Shown in pieces: positions 1 through 5,866 of a DNA stretch of 12,391 nt (positions within the stretch are counted from its first letter, which is position 1; each line of letters begins with the position of its first letter). This DNA comes from CAWCGU01 sp963838095 (lineage in GTDB: Bacteria; Actinomycetota; Thermoleophilia; Solirubrobacterales; 70-9). The notes below the pieces were generated by a model. It saw only the letters and a program-made list of their open reading frames with translations. It was not told where the DNA came from and ran no database searches. Location: NCBI GenBank assembly GCA_963838095.1, contig CAWIPO010000003.1:1-12391 (forward strand). The letters are read 5' to 3'. The translations under genes were made by a program, and so were the position numbers.

Positions 1-388
1 CCCGCGAGGCGTCGCCGAATGACCTTCAGCAGCCCCAGCGGATTCTCGACCCGGTGCAGGATCCCGAAGCAGAGGATGAGATCAAACGTCTCATCGAGCT
101 CGTCCAGGTCGAATGCGTCGAGGTGGTGGTAGTCGACCTTGGAGTGGAGCAGTTCCCGGATCGCGGCAAACCCCTCGCCTCCCTTGAGCTCGACGCCCCA
201 GCGCGAGCTGACCCACTCCCTGTACTGCTCGTTGTCGACCGCGACGACCCGCCCCGCCCCGCGAGCCTCGGCGAGGAACGCGTAGAAGCCGTCGAAGGTG
301 CCGAATCGAGCACGCTCATGTCACTGAAGTCCTCGGGCAGCGCCGGGATCCGGTAGCGGTGGTCGCGGGCGACGCCGCGGGTGTACAC
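1..388 (-). pseudogene. CmoB-like SAM-dependent methyltransferase, partial and frameshifted
   Basis: Read on the minus strand, the sequence encodes a Rossmann-type class I methyltransferase. The N-terminal part ends in PEDFSDMSVLD. After a one-base shift near 308 it continues GTFDGFYAFLAEARGAG, then VVAVDNEQYREWV, and DLILCFGILHRVENPLGLL near the window edge. VLD-x-GTFDGFYAF is the SAM-binding motif I, VVAVD motif II, and the LCFGILHRVENP block is the motif IV region as in the CmoB / Methyltransf_9 (DUF1698) family. CmoB itself acts on the wobble uridine of tRNA; relatives have other substrates, so the substrate is not assigned. The start is uncertain: a GTG lies at 386-388, while an in-frame stop lies upstream at 482-484. 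A full homologue normally has a longer N-terminus. The C-terminus runs off the window. The family call is good; the frameshift may be a sequencing error, since both halves are clean. Confidence 0.7.
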
Positions 389-470
389 CCGGCTGGACCG
401 TCGAGCGAAAATGTGTGAAACCAGAGCGGCACCCGCTCCAGAACGGCCCCGAGCCGTCTCCGGGTCCGTT

Positions 471-743
471 TTAAATCTGAATCAGATCGGCCACCTGACG
501 CTCGGCGGCGGTTGGTTCGGGAGGGACTTCAAACGCCGCCAGACCGTGATCTGCAGCGGTCACGCTCCTGAGAGCGGCCTCCGCTTCCTCCGGCCCGACG
601 TCCGGTCGCGCTGAAGTCAGATCGGCATGTGCGGCGATGCTGTCTCCTCTGATCGGTGCCAACGAGACTAGCGGGGTCACGCCGACCTGCCCGGGAGGCC
701 GTCCGAGGGCTCGACCCTGGTCGCGACCGCTCGACGCAGCCAT
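471..743 (-). CDS. Weak hypothetical ORF, 90 aa
   Basis: An open frame from an ATG at 741-743 to a TAA at 471-473, upstream of and on the same strand as the methyltransferase. The translation is Ala/Pro/Glu-rich, with stretches such as PDVGPEEAEAALRSV and AAFEVPPEPTAAERQVADL, and I recognise no domain. No convincing ribosome binding site precedes the ATG. The composition is compatible with real coding, but in DNA this GC-rich open frames this long arise by chance. A perfect odd palindrome, ATCTGA-A-TCAGAT, lies at 475-487 just inside its 3' end. Confidence 0.2.
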   Translation of the reverse strand: MAASSGRDQGRALGRPPGQVGVTPLVSLAPIRGDSIAAHADLTSARPDVGPEEAEAALRSVTAADHGLAAFEVPPEPTAAERQVADLIQI

Positions 744-904
744 CGGCAGGGGAATGCGAGAGCCAAGAGAATTCGCACCAGCTCGTTGCTACCGTGCGCC
801 GCGCAGACTACTGGACACCGCGTCCAGCAAATCGTGCCAGCGCTTCCTCGTTCTCGGTTTCGACCTCCGTGGTTCGCAGCACATCCCCCACAGGAGGACA
901 CAGA
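744..904. other. Upstream region of the cold-shock gene, no gene seen
   Basis: No recognisable protein on either strand. It contains one small inverted repeat, CTGGAC (811-816) and GTCCAG (822-827), with a 5-nt loop about 80 nt upstream of the cold-shock start codon. This would fit a structured 5' leader, which is common for cold-shock mRNAs, but the stem is short and could be chance. The ribosome binding site GGAGG is at 893-897. Confidence 0.3.
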
Positions 905-1106
905 ATGCCAACCGGAACGGTCAAGTGGTTCAACCCGGACAAGGGCTTCGGCTTCATACGCCGATGATGGGTCGAAGGATCTCTTCGTCCACCAGAGCGC
1001 AATCAGCGGCGAAGGCTTCCGCTCCCTCGACGAGGGCGACAAGGTGAGTTTCGACACCGAGGACAGCGACAAGGGACCGCGCGCAGCGAACGTGCAAAAG
1101 GCCTGA
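905..1106 (+). CDS. Cold-shock domain protein (CspA family), frameshifted
   Basis: A cold-shock-domain RNA/ssDNA-binding protein of about 67 aa, the normal CspA size. The first part reads MPTGTVKWFNPDKGFGFI, including the RNP1-like KGFGFI. In that frame it hits TGA at 965-967. The rest follows in the next frame: DDGSKDLFVHQSAI (RNP2-like DLFVH), then EGDKVSFDTEDSDKGPRAANVQKA and a stop at 1104-1106. The shift sits between 956 and 962, where 7 nt replace the expected 9, between the two RNA-binding motifs. GGAGG at 893-897, 7 nt before the ATG, fixes the start. As written the product would stop after 20 residues. Either a two-base loss (natural or an assembly error) or a +1 slip at CGA-TGA would restore it. 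Family call is very secure; functional status is not. Confidence 0.85.
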
Positions 1107-1172
1107 GGCGATCGGTCGATTAGCGGAGCCGCAGCGGTCGGATCAGGGAGGTAGCGACCAGTATCGGCCACC

Positions 1173-1291
1173 TGCTACCAGTGCCGTTAACCGCCGACGC
1201 GGCAAGAACTCGTAGCCCCGCTGGTAGCAGCATCTCCCCACAGGCGGCATGAACAAGCCAGTTGGCGGGGATTCTCAACACATCAGCCGCT
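1173..1291 (+). repeat. GGTAGC-rich dispersed repeat, copy 1, ending in tRNA-like 3' tail
   Basis: This stretch is repeated imperfectly at 4531-4645. Shared blocks in order are GCTACCAGT (1174-1182), a CGTAGC unit, GCTGGTAGCAGC (1220-1231), a C-run, then a 44-nt block (1248-1291) beginning CATGAACAAGCCAG and ending CATCAGCCGCT. The last 11 nt are identical to the acceptor end of the tRNA-Gly-like repeats elsewhere in the window, but the T-arm is not preserved here. I infer a degenerate or alternative attachment sequence of an integrating element; no integrase lies beside it. Confidence 0.6.
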
Positions 1292-1698
1292 CTGAAAAAC
1301 CTTCGCATTTGCGGGGGGTTTCTTGCGACGGAACCGAGTGATTCCCAGGCGGCGACGGGTCGGGGCAACAGTTTGAGGCTCGGGGGGATGGATCGCCTTC
1401 TGCCGCGTGAGATCGCAGCGTCGTGTTTCGGATGCCTTAGGACGGCGAGTAGGCGGCCCGGCGGAAGACTTCCGCTTGCCCAAGGCGAAGCACGCGTGAG
1501 TGGCGCCGGCGACCAGACGCGTGTGTCGTCCGGAGCGGTAGTGAACCCTCGGCTGCGAGACGCTCGGGTTCAAGGCGAAAGCATAAATCCGGCTACGCGG
1601 ACGCATGAGTCGTCCGCCGGGCGGAGGGCGCCACGCAGCAAGCGCTCCGCGGACGAGGCGGCCGGAGATAGGCTGGGCCGACCGCGAAAGGAGGCAGC
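1292..1698. other. Non-coding stretch between repeat and hydrolase
   Basis: About 400 nt with no protein I can support on either strand; open frames here are arginine/serine/proline-rich and have no domain character. Visible small features are an odd palindrome GCGGAAG-A-CTTCCGC at 1461-1475 and a 19-nt segment at 1652-1670 that recurs exactly inside the hydrolase gene at 2007-2025. The hydrolase ribosome binding site AAAGGAGG is at 1687-1694. No clear promoter is seen. Confidence 0.35.
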
Positions 1699-2520
1699 AT
1701 GCCCGAGGTAGAAGCGAACGGCGTCAGGCTGTATTACGAGCTCCACGGGAGTGGCGAGCCGCTGGCCCTCGTACACGGATCGTGGGGCGACGCGACGGGC
1801 TGGGGATTCGTGGCACCGACCCTCGCTCGATCGTTCCGGGTGCTCGTCTACGACCGCCGGGGTCACTCCCGCAGCGAGCGGCCGGAGACACCGGGCAGCG
1901 TCGACGAGGACGGCGACGACCTCGCCGCGCTGCTCGAGGCGCTCGACCTCGCTCCCGCTCAAGTGGTCACGAACTCCTACGGGGGGAACATTGCGCTGCG
2001 ACTGGCGACGAGGCGGCCGGAGATATTCCGCTCGCTGTCCTGTCATGAGCCGCCGCTCTGGAGCCTGCTCGAGGGCGATCCCGAGAGCCAGGCGATGCTC
2101 GCGCAGGGCGCTCGCAGCCTCGAGGCTGTCGCGGCGCGCATCGCAGAAGGTGATCACGAGGGCGCGGCGCATCAGTTCGTCGACGAGGTCGCCTTCGGTC
2201 CCGGCGCATGGGAGGACGAACTACCGCCCGAGCTGCGGGCGATCTTCGTTCAGAACGCGCCGACCTTCCTCGATGAGCTCCAAGACCCGGCCCAGCTCCG
2301 CATCGACGAGGACGCGCTTGCGAGCCTCGATCTGCCGGTCCGGCTCACCCAGGGCTCCCAGAGCCCGCCCACGTTCCCGGCGGTGATTGATCGGCTTGTC
2401 GGACTGATCCCAGAGGTCACGCGCGAGACGATCGAAGGCGCCGCACACGTGCCCCACCTGACAACACCGGAGGCCTACGTGGAGGTCATCGGGCGGCCGA
2501 TGGAGCGATCGCCGGCCTGA
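1699..2520 (+). CDS. Alpha/beta hydrolase (fold family), intact
   Basis: A 273-residue soluble alpha/beta hydrolase of normal length for the Abhydrolase_1/6 group. It has the oxyanion-hole region LVHGSWGD (residues 24-31), strand and turn VLVYDRRGHSRS (48-59), the nucleophile elbow VVTNSYGGNIAL with Ser93, CHEPPL (115-120) after the elbow strand, and the catalytic His250 in EGAAHVPH. The elbow has Asn where many relatives have Gly (NSYGG), as seen in some lineages. The acid residue is not certain; the usual position near LTQGSQSPP (217-224) lacks an obvious Asp. Esterase, lactonase or C-C hydrolase activity are all possible and the substrate cannot be read from sequence. Start chosen from AAAGGAGG at 1687-1694, 4 nt before ATG. 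It stands alone, with no same-strand partner close by. One of the few genes here without an indel. Confidence 0.9.
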   Translation: MPEVEANGVRLYYELHGSGEPLALVHGSWGDATGWGFVAPTLARSFRVLVYDRRGHSRSERPETPGSVDEDGDDLAALLEALDLAPAQVVTNSYGGNIALRLATRRPEIFRSLSCHEPPLWSLLEGDPESQAMLAQGARSLEAVAARIAEGDHEGAAHQFVDEVAFGPGAWEDELPPELRAIFVQNAPTFLDELQDPAQLRIDEDALASLDLPVRLTQGSQSPPTFPAVIDRLVGLIPEVTRETIEGAAHVPHLTTPEAYVEVIGRPMERSPA

Positions 2521-2756
2521 GCGTCGCGGGTCGCAGGCGCTTGTCCGCGCGCCGCGATCTCCGATGACCTGCGGGGCGTAGGCCGATAGCGTCACAGCGC
2601 CGCTTTGCGCCTGAGCAGGAGACTCGGATTGGTCCCCGCTTTGCCGCCTTGGACGAGCACGGGGAGTCCTGGCGACCGAGGGCGGGCTCTCGCTTTACGC
2701 CGAAGCGGCCGTCTCGTCGGCGGTCCGACCGCGCTTCGCTCAGGGCACACGGGGCC

Positions 2757-2908
2757 AACAGAACGTCCATAAAGTCCGCAGGCCGCGAGTAGGCGTCTAC
2801 ACGACAAAACCGCCATTCGCAGGAAAGGAGCGAGCAGCCGCAACCCACCGCAAACCCTTGATCTAATTGCCATGCAGAAGGTCGTGGGTTCGAATCCCAT
2901 CAGCCGCT
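2757..2908 (+). repeat. Att-like tRNA-derived repeat, copy A
   Basis: First of three related repeats of about 150 nt or more (others at 8930-9125 and 12130-12340). They share a left block (CAACAGAACGTCC at 2757-2769, then CCGCAAC 2838-2844 and CCGCAAAC 2848-2855) and a 42-nt core (2867-2908). The core has canonical spacing for the 3' half of a tRNA: anticodon loop TTGCCAT, 3' anticodon strand, 5-nt variable loop, T-arm GTGGG/TTCGAAT/CCCAT, 7-nt acceptor strand CAGCCGC and T. No CCA follows. Unlike copies B and C, the sequence to the right of copy A is unrelated and lacks CCGCAA motifs, as expected for a junction between element and host DNA. Att function is inferred. Confidence 0.7.
2867..2908 (+). 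other. tRNA-Gly(GCC)-like 3' half inside repeat A
   Basis: From the anticodon loop TTGCCAT to discriminator T. The GCC in the loop is flanked by T33 and A37 in the expected places, and the T-loop TTCGAAT is canonical. The 5' half (acceptor, D-arm, 5' anticodon strand) is absent: no GCGGCTG acceptor partner occurs upstream. It therefore cannot be a working tRNA. This is the segment tyrosine recombinases typically use as an identity block when integrating into tRNA genes. Confidence 0.7.
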
Positions 2909-2975
2909 CTTTTCTGGACCTCCGTCAGGTCGCGACAGGCATGAGCCGACCCGGGGTCGCGGGCTCGAACCGAGG

Positions 2976-3032
2976 GCAACTGGTAGCTCGGCCGGTAGCA
3001 GAGGCGCGTCCGGGGGTGACGCGTCTACCGGC
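2976..3032 (+). repeat. Partial GGTAGC repeat with strong hairpin
   Basis: Contains ACTGGTAGC (2979-2987) followed by CCGGTAGCAG (2992-3001), the same arrangement as in the copies at 4564-4587 and 1211-1231, but without the CATGAACAAGCCAG block. The second unit begins a two-part hairpin: outer stem GCCGGTAG (2991-2998) with CTACCGGC (3025-3032), inner stem CGCGTC (3005-3010) with GACGCG (3018-3023). It could serve as a transcription stop for the convergent DJ-1/PfpI gene ending at 3082, but there is no T-tract. Relationship to the full repeats is a reasoned guess from the short shared blocks. Confidence 0.45.
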
Positions 3033-3081
3033 TGCTGCACGCTCTATTCGCGCAAAGCAGAGCGGGGCGCGAGGCCGGGCG

Positions 3082-3858
3082 CTAGCTGGGAGACGTCTCC
3101 GCGGGAGCTCGTCGCTCGGCGCCGGTGAGGAGCTCGTCGAACCGCTCGGCGAAGAGGTACGCATCGCCTGGCCAACGCGCCGAAACGTAGTGCCCGTCCT
3201 GGACCACGAACGCATGGCGGTGGTCGCCGGCGCTGCCGCGCTTGGTGTTTAGGGGTCCGCGCAGGAACTGCCGGGCATCGTTGAGCCCCGCGATGACCTC
3301 GTCTTCGACGTACGCGGGGTCCGTGCGGTAGTAGCGCCCAAGCTTCCAGGCCGTGGCGTAGAACGCGCCGCGCTCCATGAACTTTGGGAGACACGTCGTG
3401 CGCTTGTTAGCGATCACGCTGCGCCCGGTGGCCGGGTCGGTGGCGCGGGCGAGAACGATGACGCCGTGGCAGATCGCGCCGACGGGACGCTCGAGTTGCC
3501 AGTAGGCGACCACCTTTTCCTGCAGCGCCGTGCTTGCGAGGTATTGGCGCATGCCGGGAGCGTGCCCTCCGGCCAGGAGCAGCCCGTCGAAGGCGTTCGG
3601 GTCGATATCCCCCCAGGGGATCGGATCCTGGAACTCGGGCGCCTGGACGAGTTGCTCGTCGACTTCGATCGGCTCCGGGTCCGCTCCGAGGCGACCGAAC
3701 AGCACGCCGGCGAGCAATCGCGGATCACACGCCGGCGGACCGCCATCACTCTCGGTGGCGGAACCCGCCTCGTGGCCACGGTCGCTAAGCACCCGCCAAG
3801 GGACGGCCACTTCGGTCGTGTCGAAGTCGCGATCGGGAAGCGGCATCACGACACGCAT
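3082..3858 (-). CDS. DJ-1/PfpI (type 1 glutamine amidotransferase-like) protein, intact
   Basis: A 258-residue DJ-1/PfpI superfamily protein. Strand-1 region MRVVMPLPDRDFDTTEVAVPW carries Glu16 in the position of the conserved glutamate that supports the reactive cysteine. The core strand is FDGLLLAGGHAPGM (90-103). The nucleophile elbow is VGAICHGV with Cys130 and His131. The long loop around EFQDPIPWGDI and the C-terminal segment are usual in Hsp31-like and PfpI-like members. Members act as glyoxalases, deglycases, hydrolases or regulators; the triad identity does not settle which. Start is ATG at 3856-3858 with a weak AGGA upstream; a palindrome GGATCGATCC (3859-3868) abuts it. It diverges from the SnoaL-like gene with a 149-nt gap that could hold both promoters. 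No indel seen. Confidence 0.88.
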   Translation of the reverse strand: MRVVMPLPDRDFDTTEVAVPWRVLSDRGHEAGSATESDGGPPACDPRLLAGVLFGRLGADPEPIEVDEQLVQAPEFQDPIPWGDIDPNAFDGLLLAGGHAPGMRQYLASTALQEKVVAYWQLERPVGAICHGVIVLARATDPATGRSVIANKRTTCLPKFMERGAFYATAWKLGRYYRTDPAYVEDEVIAGLNDARQFLRGPLNTKRGSAGDHRHAFVVQDGHYVSARWPGDAYLFAERFDELLTGAERRAPAETSPS

Positions 3859-4007
3859 GGATCGATCCTACGTCCGCTCGGCGGCGAGCGGGGGCCGGGG
3901 TCAGCCGCCTGCATTTCGCGCGAAGGAGCAGTGCGCTGGACTCACGACGGGAAGCCGGTCGGGTATAGGGTCGCAGCGACACCGATAGGCGATTAGGAGG
4001 AGCGGCA

Positions 4008-4395
4008 ATGGGAGCGGATCAAAACGTGGCGGTCATGCAGCGCGCGTACGACGCTTTCAACGCGGGTGACATCGACACGCTGACCGAACTCTTCGACGAG
4101 AGCGTTTCCTGGCACTTGCCGGGGCGAAGCTCGATGGCCAAGGACTACGAGGCCGCGCGCGACGCTCGACTTCGGCCAGATTGGGCAGGAGTCAGAGAGC
4201 ACCATCCAGGCCGAGCTGCAGCAATTGTTCGCAGGTGATGACGGCCGCGTGATCGGCCTCCAGCGCAGTACCGCGGAGCGAGACGGCAAGCGCCTGGACG
4301 TCGGCAATTGCATCGTCTTCGAACTCAAGGACGGCAAGGTCGTCGACGGTCGGGAGCACTTCAACGACCTCTACGCCTGGGACGAGTTCTGGTCG
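4008..4395 (+). CDS. SnoaL-like (NTF2-fold) protein, frameshifted
   Basis: First frame begins MGADQNVAVMQRAYDAFNAGDIDTL, continuing ELFDESVSWHLPG: the typical start of a SnoaL-like polyketide-cyclase/NTF2-fold protein (helix, then strand with the VSWHLPG motif). After a +1 (or -2) shift at about 4160-4172 the protein resumes as FGQIGQESEST, then QQLFAGDDGRVIGLQ, NCIVFELKDGKVVDGREHF and NDLYAWDEFWS. About 130 aa in total, normal for the family. AGGAGG at 3995-4000, 7 nt before the ATG, is a strong ribosome site. The native stop after DEFWS is missing: the second frame stays open to 4827, reading through a repeat and into an IclR relic. Members include enzymes, stress and ligand-binding proteins; no specific role can be given. 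It is divergent from the DJ-1/PfpI gene. Confidence 0.75.
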
Positions 4396-4530
4396 TCGAC
4401 CCTTGCGAGACCGGGGTTCGCGCAGCGCCGCTGTTTGACCGAGGCGGGTAGATCAGAGGCCTGCTCTCGCGTGCGAGCCAACGGACCGTCCCGGGGCCGC
4501 ACCGTTCGGACGCGCCGGCAGCGCGACCCC

Positions 4531-4645
4531 GCTACCAGTCCAGGCAGCCGTAACGCGCCGGAAACTGGTAGCACGGCTGGTAGCAGCTCGACCGCATCCC
4601 CCATGAACAAGCCAGATGGCGGGGATTTCGCTCACATCAGCCGCT
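4531..4645 (+). repeat. GGTAGC-rich dispersed repeat, copy 2
   Basis: Counterpart of 1173-1291 in the same orientation. GCTACCAGT (4531-4539) and ACTGGTAGC (4564-4572) form a perfect 9-bp inverted repeat, followed by GCTGGTAGCAGC (4576-4587) and the 44-nt block 4602-4645, which begins CATGAACAAGCCAG and ends CATCAGCCGCT. The 44-nt blocks are the same length in both copies and differ mainly in the centre. The repeated GGTAGC units could be recombinase arm sites; this is inference. The repeat is overrun by the open frame that continues from the SnoaL-like gene. Confidence 0.65.
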
Positions 4646-4776
4646 TCTCAGTCCCCAGTCCGAAAGCACACGGTGACCGAGTCACCACCGTCACCTCCGT
4701 GTCACCCGTGACTGTGGATGATTCCTGGAGCGCCAGCGGCGAAGGGCCGCGCGGAGTTCTCGGCGGCTCCTTGGGC

Positions 4777-5124
4777 TGGCGGCAGGCCCTCCACGGGCTC
4801 GAATCCGCTCGGGTGAGCGATCTGTAGCGCGAGACCGCCTGCCTCGGGACTATCGTGCATCGGCTGCTCAACCAACTCGAGCAGGTCGGCGCAGTCGAGC
4901 GCGTCGGGAAGGCGCTGGCGGCTGGGTCCGACGCTCGTCGAGCTCAGCGCCGGCGTGCCCGCGGACAGCGATTGAGATCCGTCGCCCGACGCCCGCTTAT
5001 GGACCTCGCCAACGCCATCGGGGAGCTCGTCACGCTCAGCGTGGAGATCGCCGGCCAGCTGCTGGTGATCGAGGTCCTGCCGGGAACGCGCCGCCTGGCG
5101 CTCGAACCGGGTCTTTGGGGATAG
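4777..5124 (+). pseudogene. IclR-family transcriptional regulator relic
   Basis: Remains of an IclR-type winged-helix regulator. In order: RVSDL, a TAG (4825-4827) where an Ala codon is expected, RETACLGTIVHRLLNQLEQ (recognition helix region), VGAVERVGK, then after a +1 shift at about 4912 RWRLGPTLVELSAGVPADS, then after a return shift near 4970 RLRSVARRPLMDLANAIG and ELVTLSVEIAGQLLVIEVL. It ends at a TAG (5122-5124) just inside the effector domain, so about two thirds of the usual 250 residues are gone. If the shifts were ignored, a TGA at 4973 would end the middle frame. Family IclR regulators repress or activate catabolic genes in response to small molecules; this one cannot work as written. 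It lies between a repeat and the MarR promoter. Confidence 0.72.
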
Positions 5125-5126
5125 TT

Positions 5127-5146
5127 CCGTAGCAGATTGTTTGTTC
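5127..5146. promoter_or_regulatory. Candidate MarR operator upstream of marR-like gene
   Basis: The 20-nt stretch begins CCGTAGCA and ends TTTGTTC. A matching 21-nt element in the opposite orientation lies before the MFS gene at 5808-5828. TTGTTC (5141-5146) could also act as a -35 box with TAACAT (5162-5167) as -10, although the 15-nt spacer is short. Binding here would give autorepression. The shared motif is seen directly; the binding protein is inferred from the gene arrangement. Confidence 0.45.
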
Positions 5147-5174
5147 GCGGACCCATCGGAGTAACATCTGAGAC

Positions 5175-5700
5175 ATGAGTACGACGGTCAAGAGCTTGCG
5201 TGAGCAGAAGGTCGCCGAGCTCCCTGACTGCCCGGAGTGCCTCGGCGGGAACCTCGCCTGGTTGCTCGGGCAGGCCCACTACGCGCTCCTGAGCGAGGTC
5301 AACGCGGCCTTCGCGCCACTCGGGATCTCTTCGCGCGGTTACCACGTGCTCGCCGCCGCGCTGACCGCGGAACACACCCAGAGCGAGCTCGCCGTGCTGG
5401 TCGGTGCTCGACAAGACGACGATGGTGGTCACCGTCGACGAGCTCGAGGCCGCCGGCCTCGCCGAGCGCCGGCCGTCGGAGACCGACCGCCGCGCCCGCG
5501 TGATCGTCGTCACCGAGGCCGGCGAGAGCAAGGTCGCCGAGGGGCGCGAGGTGATCAAGGCGATCCAGGCCGGGGTGCTCGAGACGCTGCCGGCGCGCCA
5601 GCGCGCGATCTTCCTCGACTCGCTCGCCACCCTCGTCCGCGAGCGCCTCGCCGAGCCGGTCGAGTGCTCACCGCCGCTGCGGCGGCGCGAGCCCAAGTAG
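5175..5700 (+). CDS. MarR-family transcriptional regulator, frameshifted
   Basis: About 174 residues once one shift is repaired. First frame: CPECLGGNLAWLLGQAHYALL, then NAAFAPLGISSRGYHVLAAAL and TQSELAVLVG, the dimer helix and first part of the winged helix. Then an extra base near 5405 switches frame to LDKTTMVVTVDELEAAGLAER (recognition helix and wing start), RPSETDRRARVIVVTEAGE (wing with the conserved D-RR), and the C-terminal dimer helices to a TAG at 5698-5700. The D-x-R-R wing arginine that contacts DNA is present. No strong ribosome site: GGAG lies 13 nt upstream, so the transcript may be nearly leaderless. The MFS pump starts 166 nt downstream on the same strand, the usual MarR/efflux pairing. 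Function as a ligand-released repressor of the pump is inferred. The family call is secure. Confidence 0.85.
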
Positions 5701-5795
5701 CCGCTCGCCACCCTGACTGAGGATCGGGCCGCGATTGCGGCTCGGCCGCTCTTCGCGGACCTTCGCTCTGTGCGGCTCGTCACACTGCGTCCGTG

Positions 5796-5828
5796 CAAGA
5801 TGATCTTGAACAAGATGATTTGCTACGG
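5796..5828. promoter_or_regulatory. Candidate MarR operator upstream of MFS pump
   Basis: Contains a perfect odd palindrome CAAGAT-G-ATCTTG (5796-5808), a second CAAGATGAT (5811-5819), and the inverted copy of the marR upstream element (GAACAAG at 5808 through TGCTACGG at 5828). A possible -35 TTGAAC (5806-5811) lies inside it; no convincing -10 is seen. The location, 39 nt before the pump ATG, fits a repressor site blocking transcription. Confidence 0.5.
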
Positions 5829-5866
5829 TCCTTTTTGAACGGGATCGAAATTCTTCTGGAGGGCAA

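Noticed and set aside
1262..1711. 149-aa plus-strand open frame between repeat and hydrolase
   Set aside because: It begins inside the repeat, is Arg/Ser/Ala-rich, has no ribosome site and overlaps the real hydrolase start.
2592..2900. Minus-strand open frame starting with a GFEPTTFCMAIRSRVCGG-type peptide; a sister frame at 12027-12338
   Set aside because: These are antisense readings of the tRNA-like repeat and its arms. Their similarity to each other follows from the DNA repeat, not from a protein family.
2867..2908. A working tRNA-Gly gene at any of the three cores
   Set aside because: No D-arm or 5' acceptor strand pairs with the 3' half in any copy, and no CCA is encoded.
4944..5813. 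Minus-strand open frame of 289 aa opposite marR
   Set aside because: Low-complexity Ser/Arg/Ala composition and no domain; the plus strand carries an evident MarR protein.
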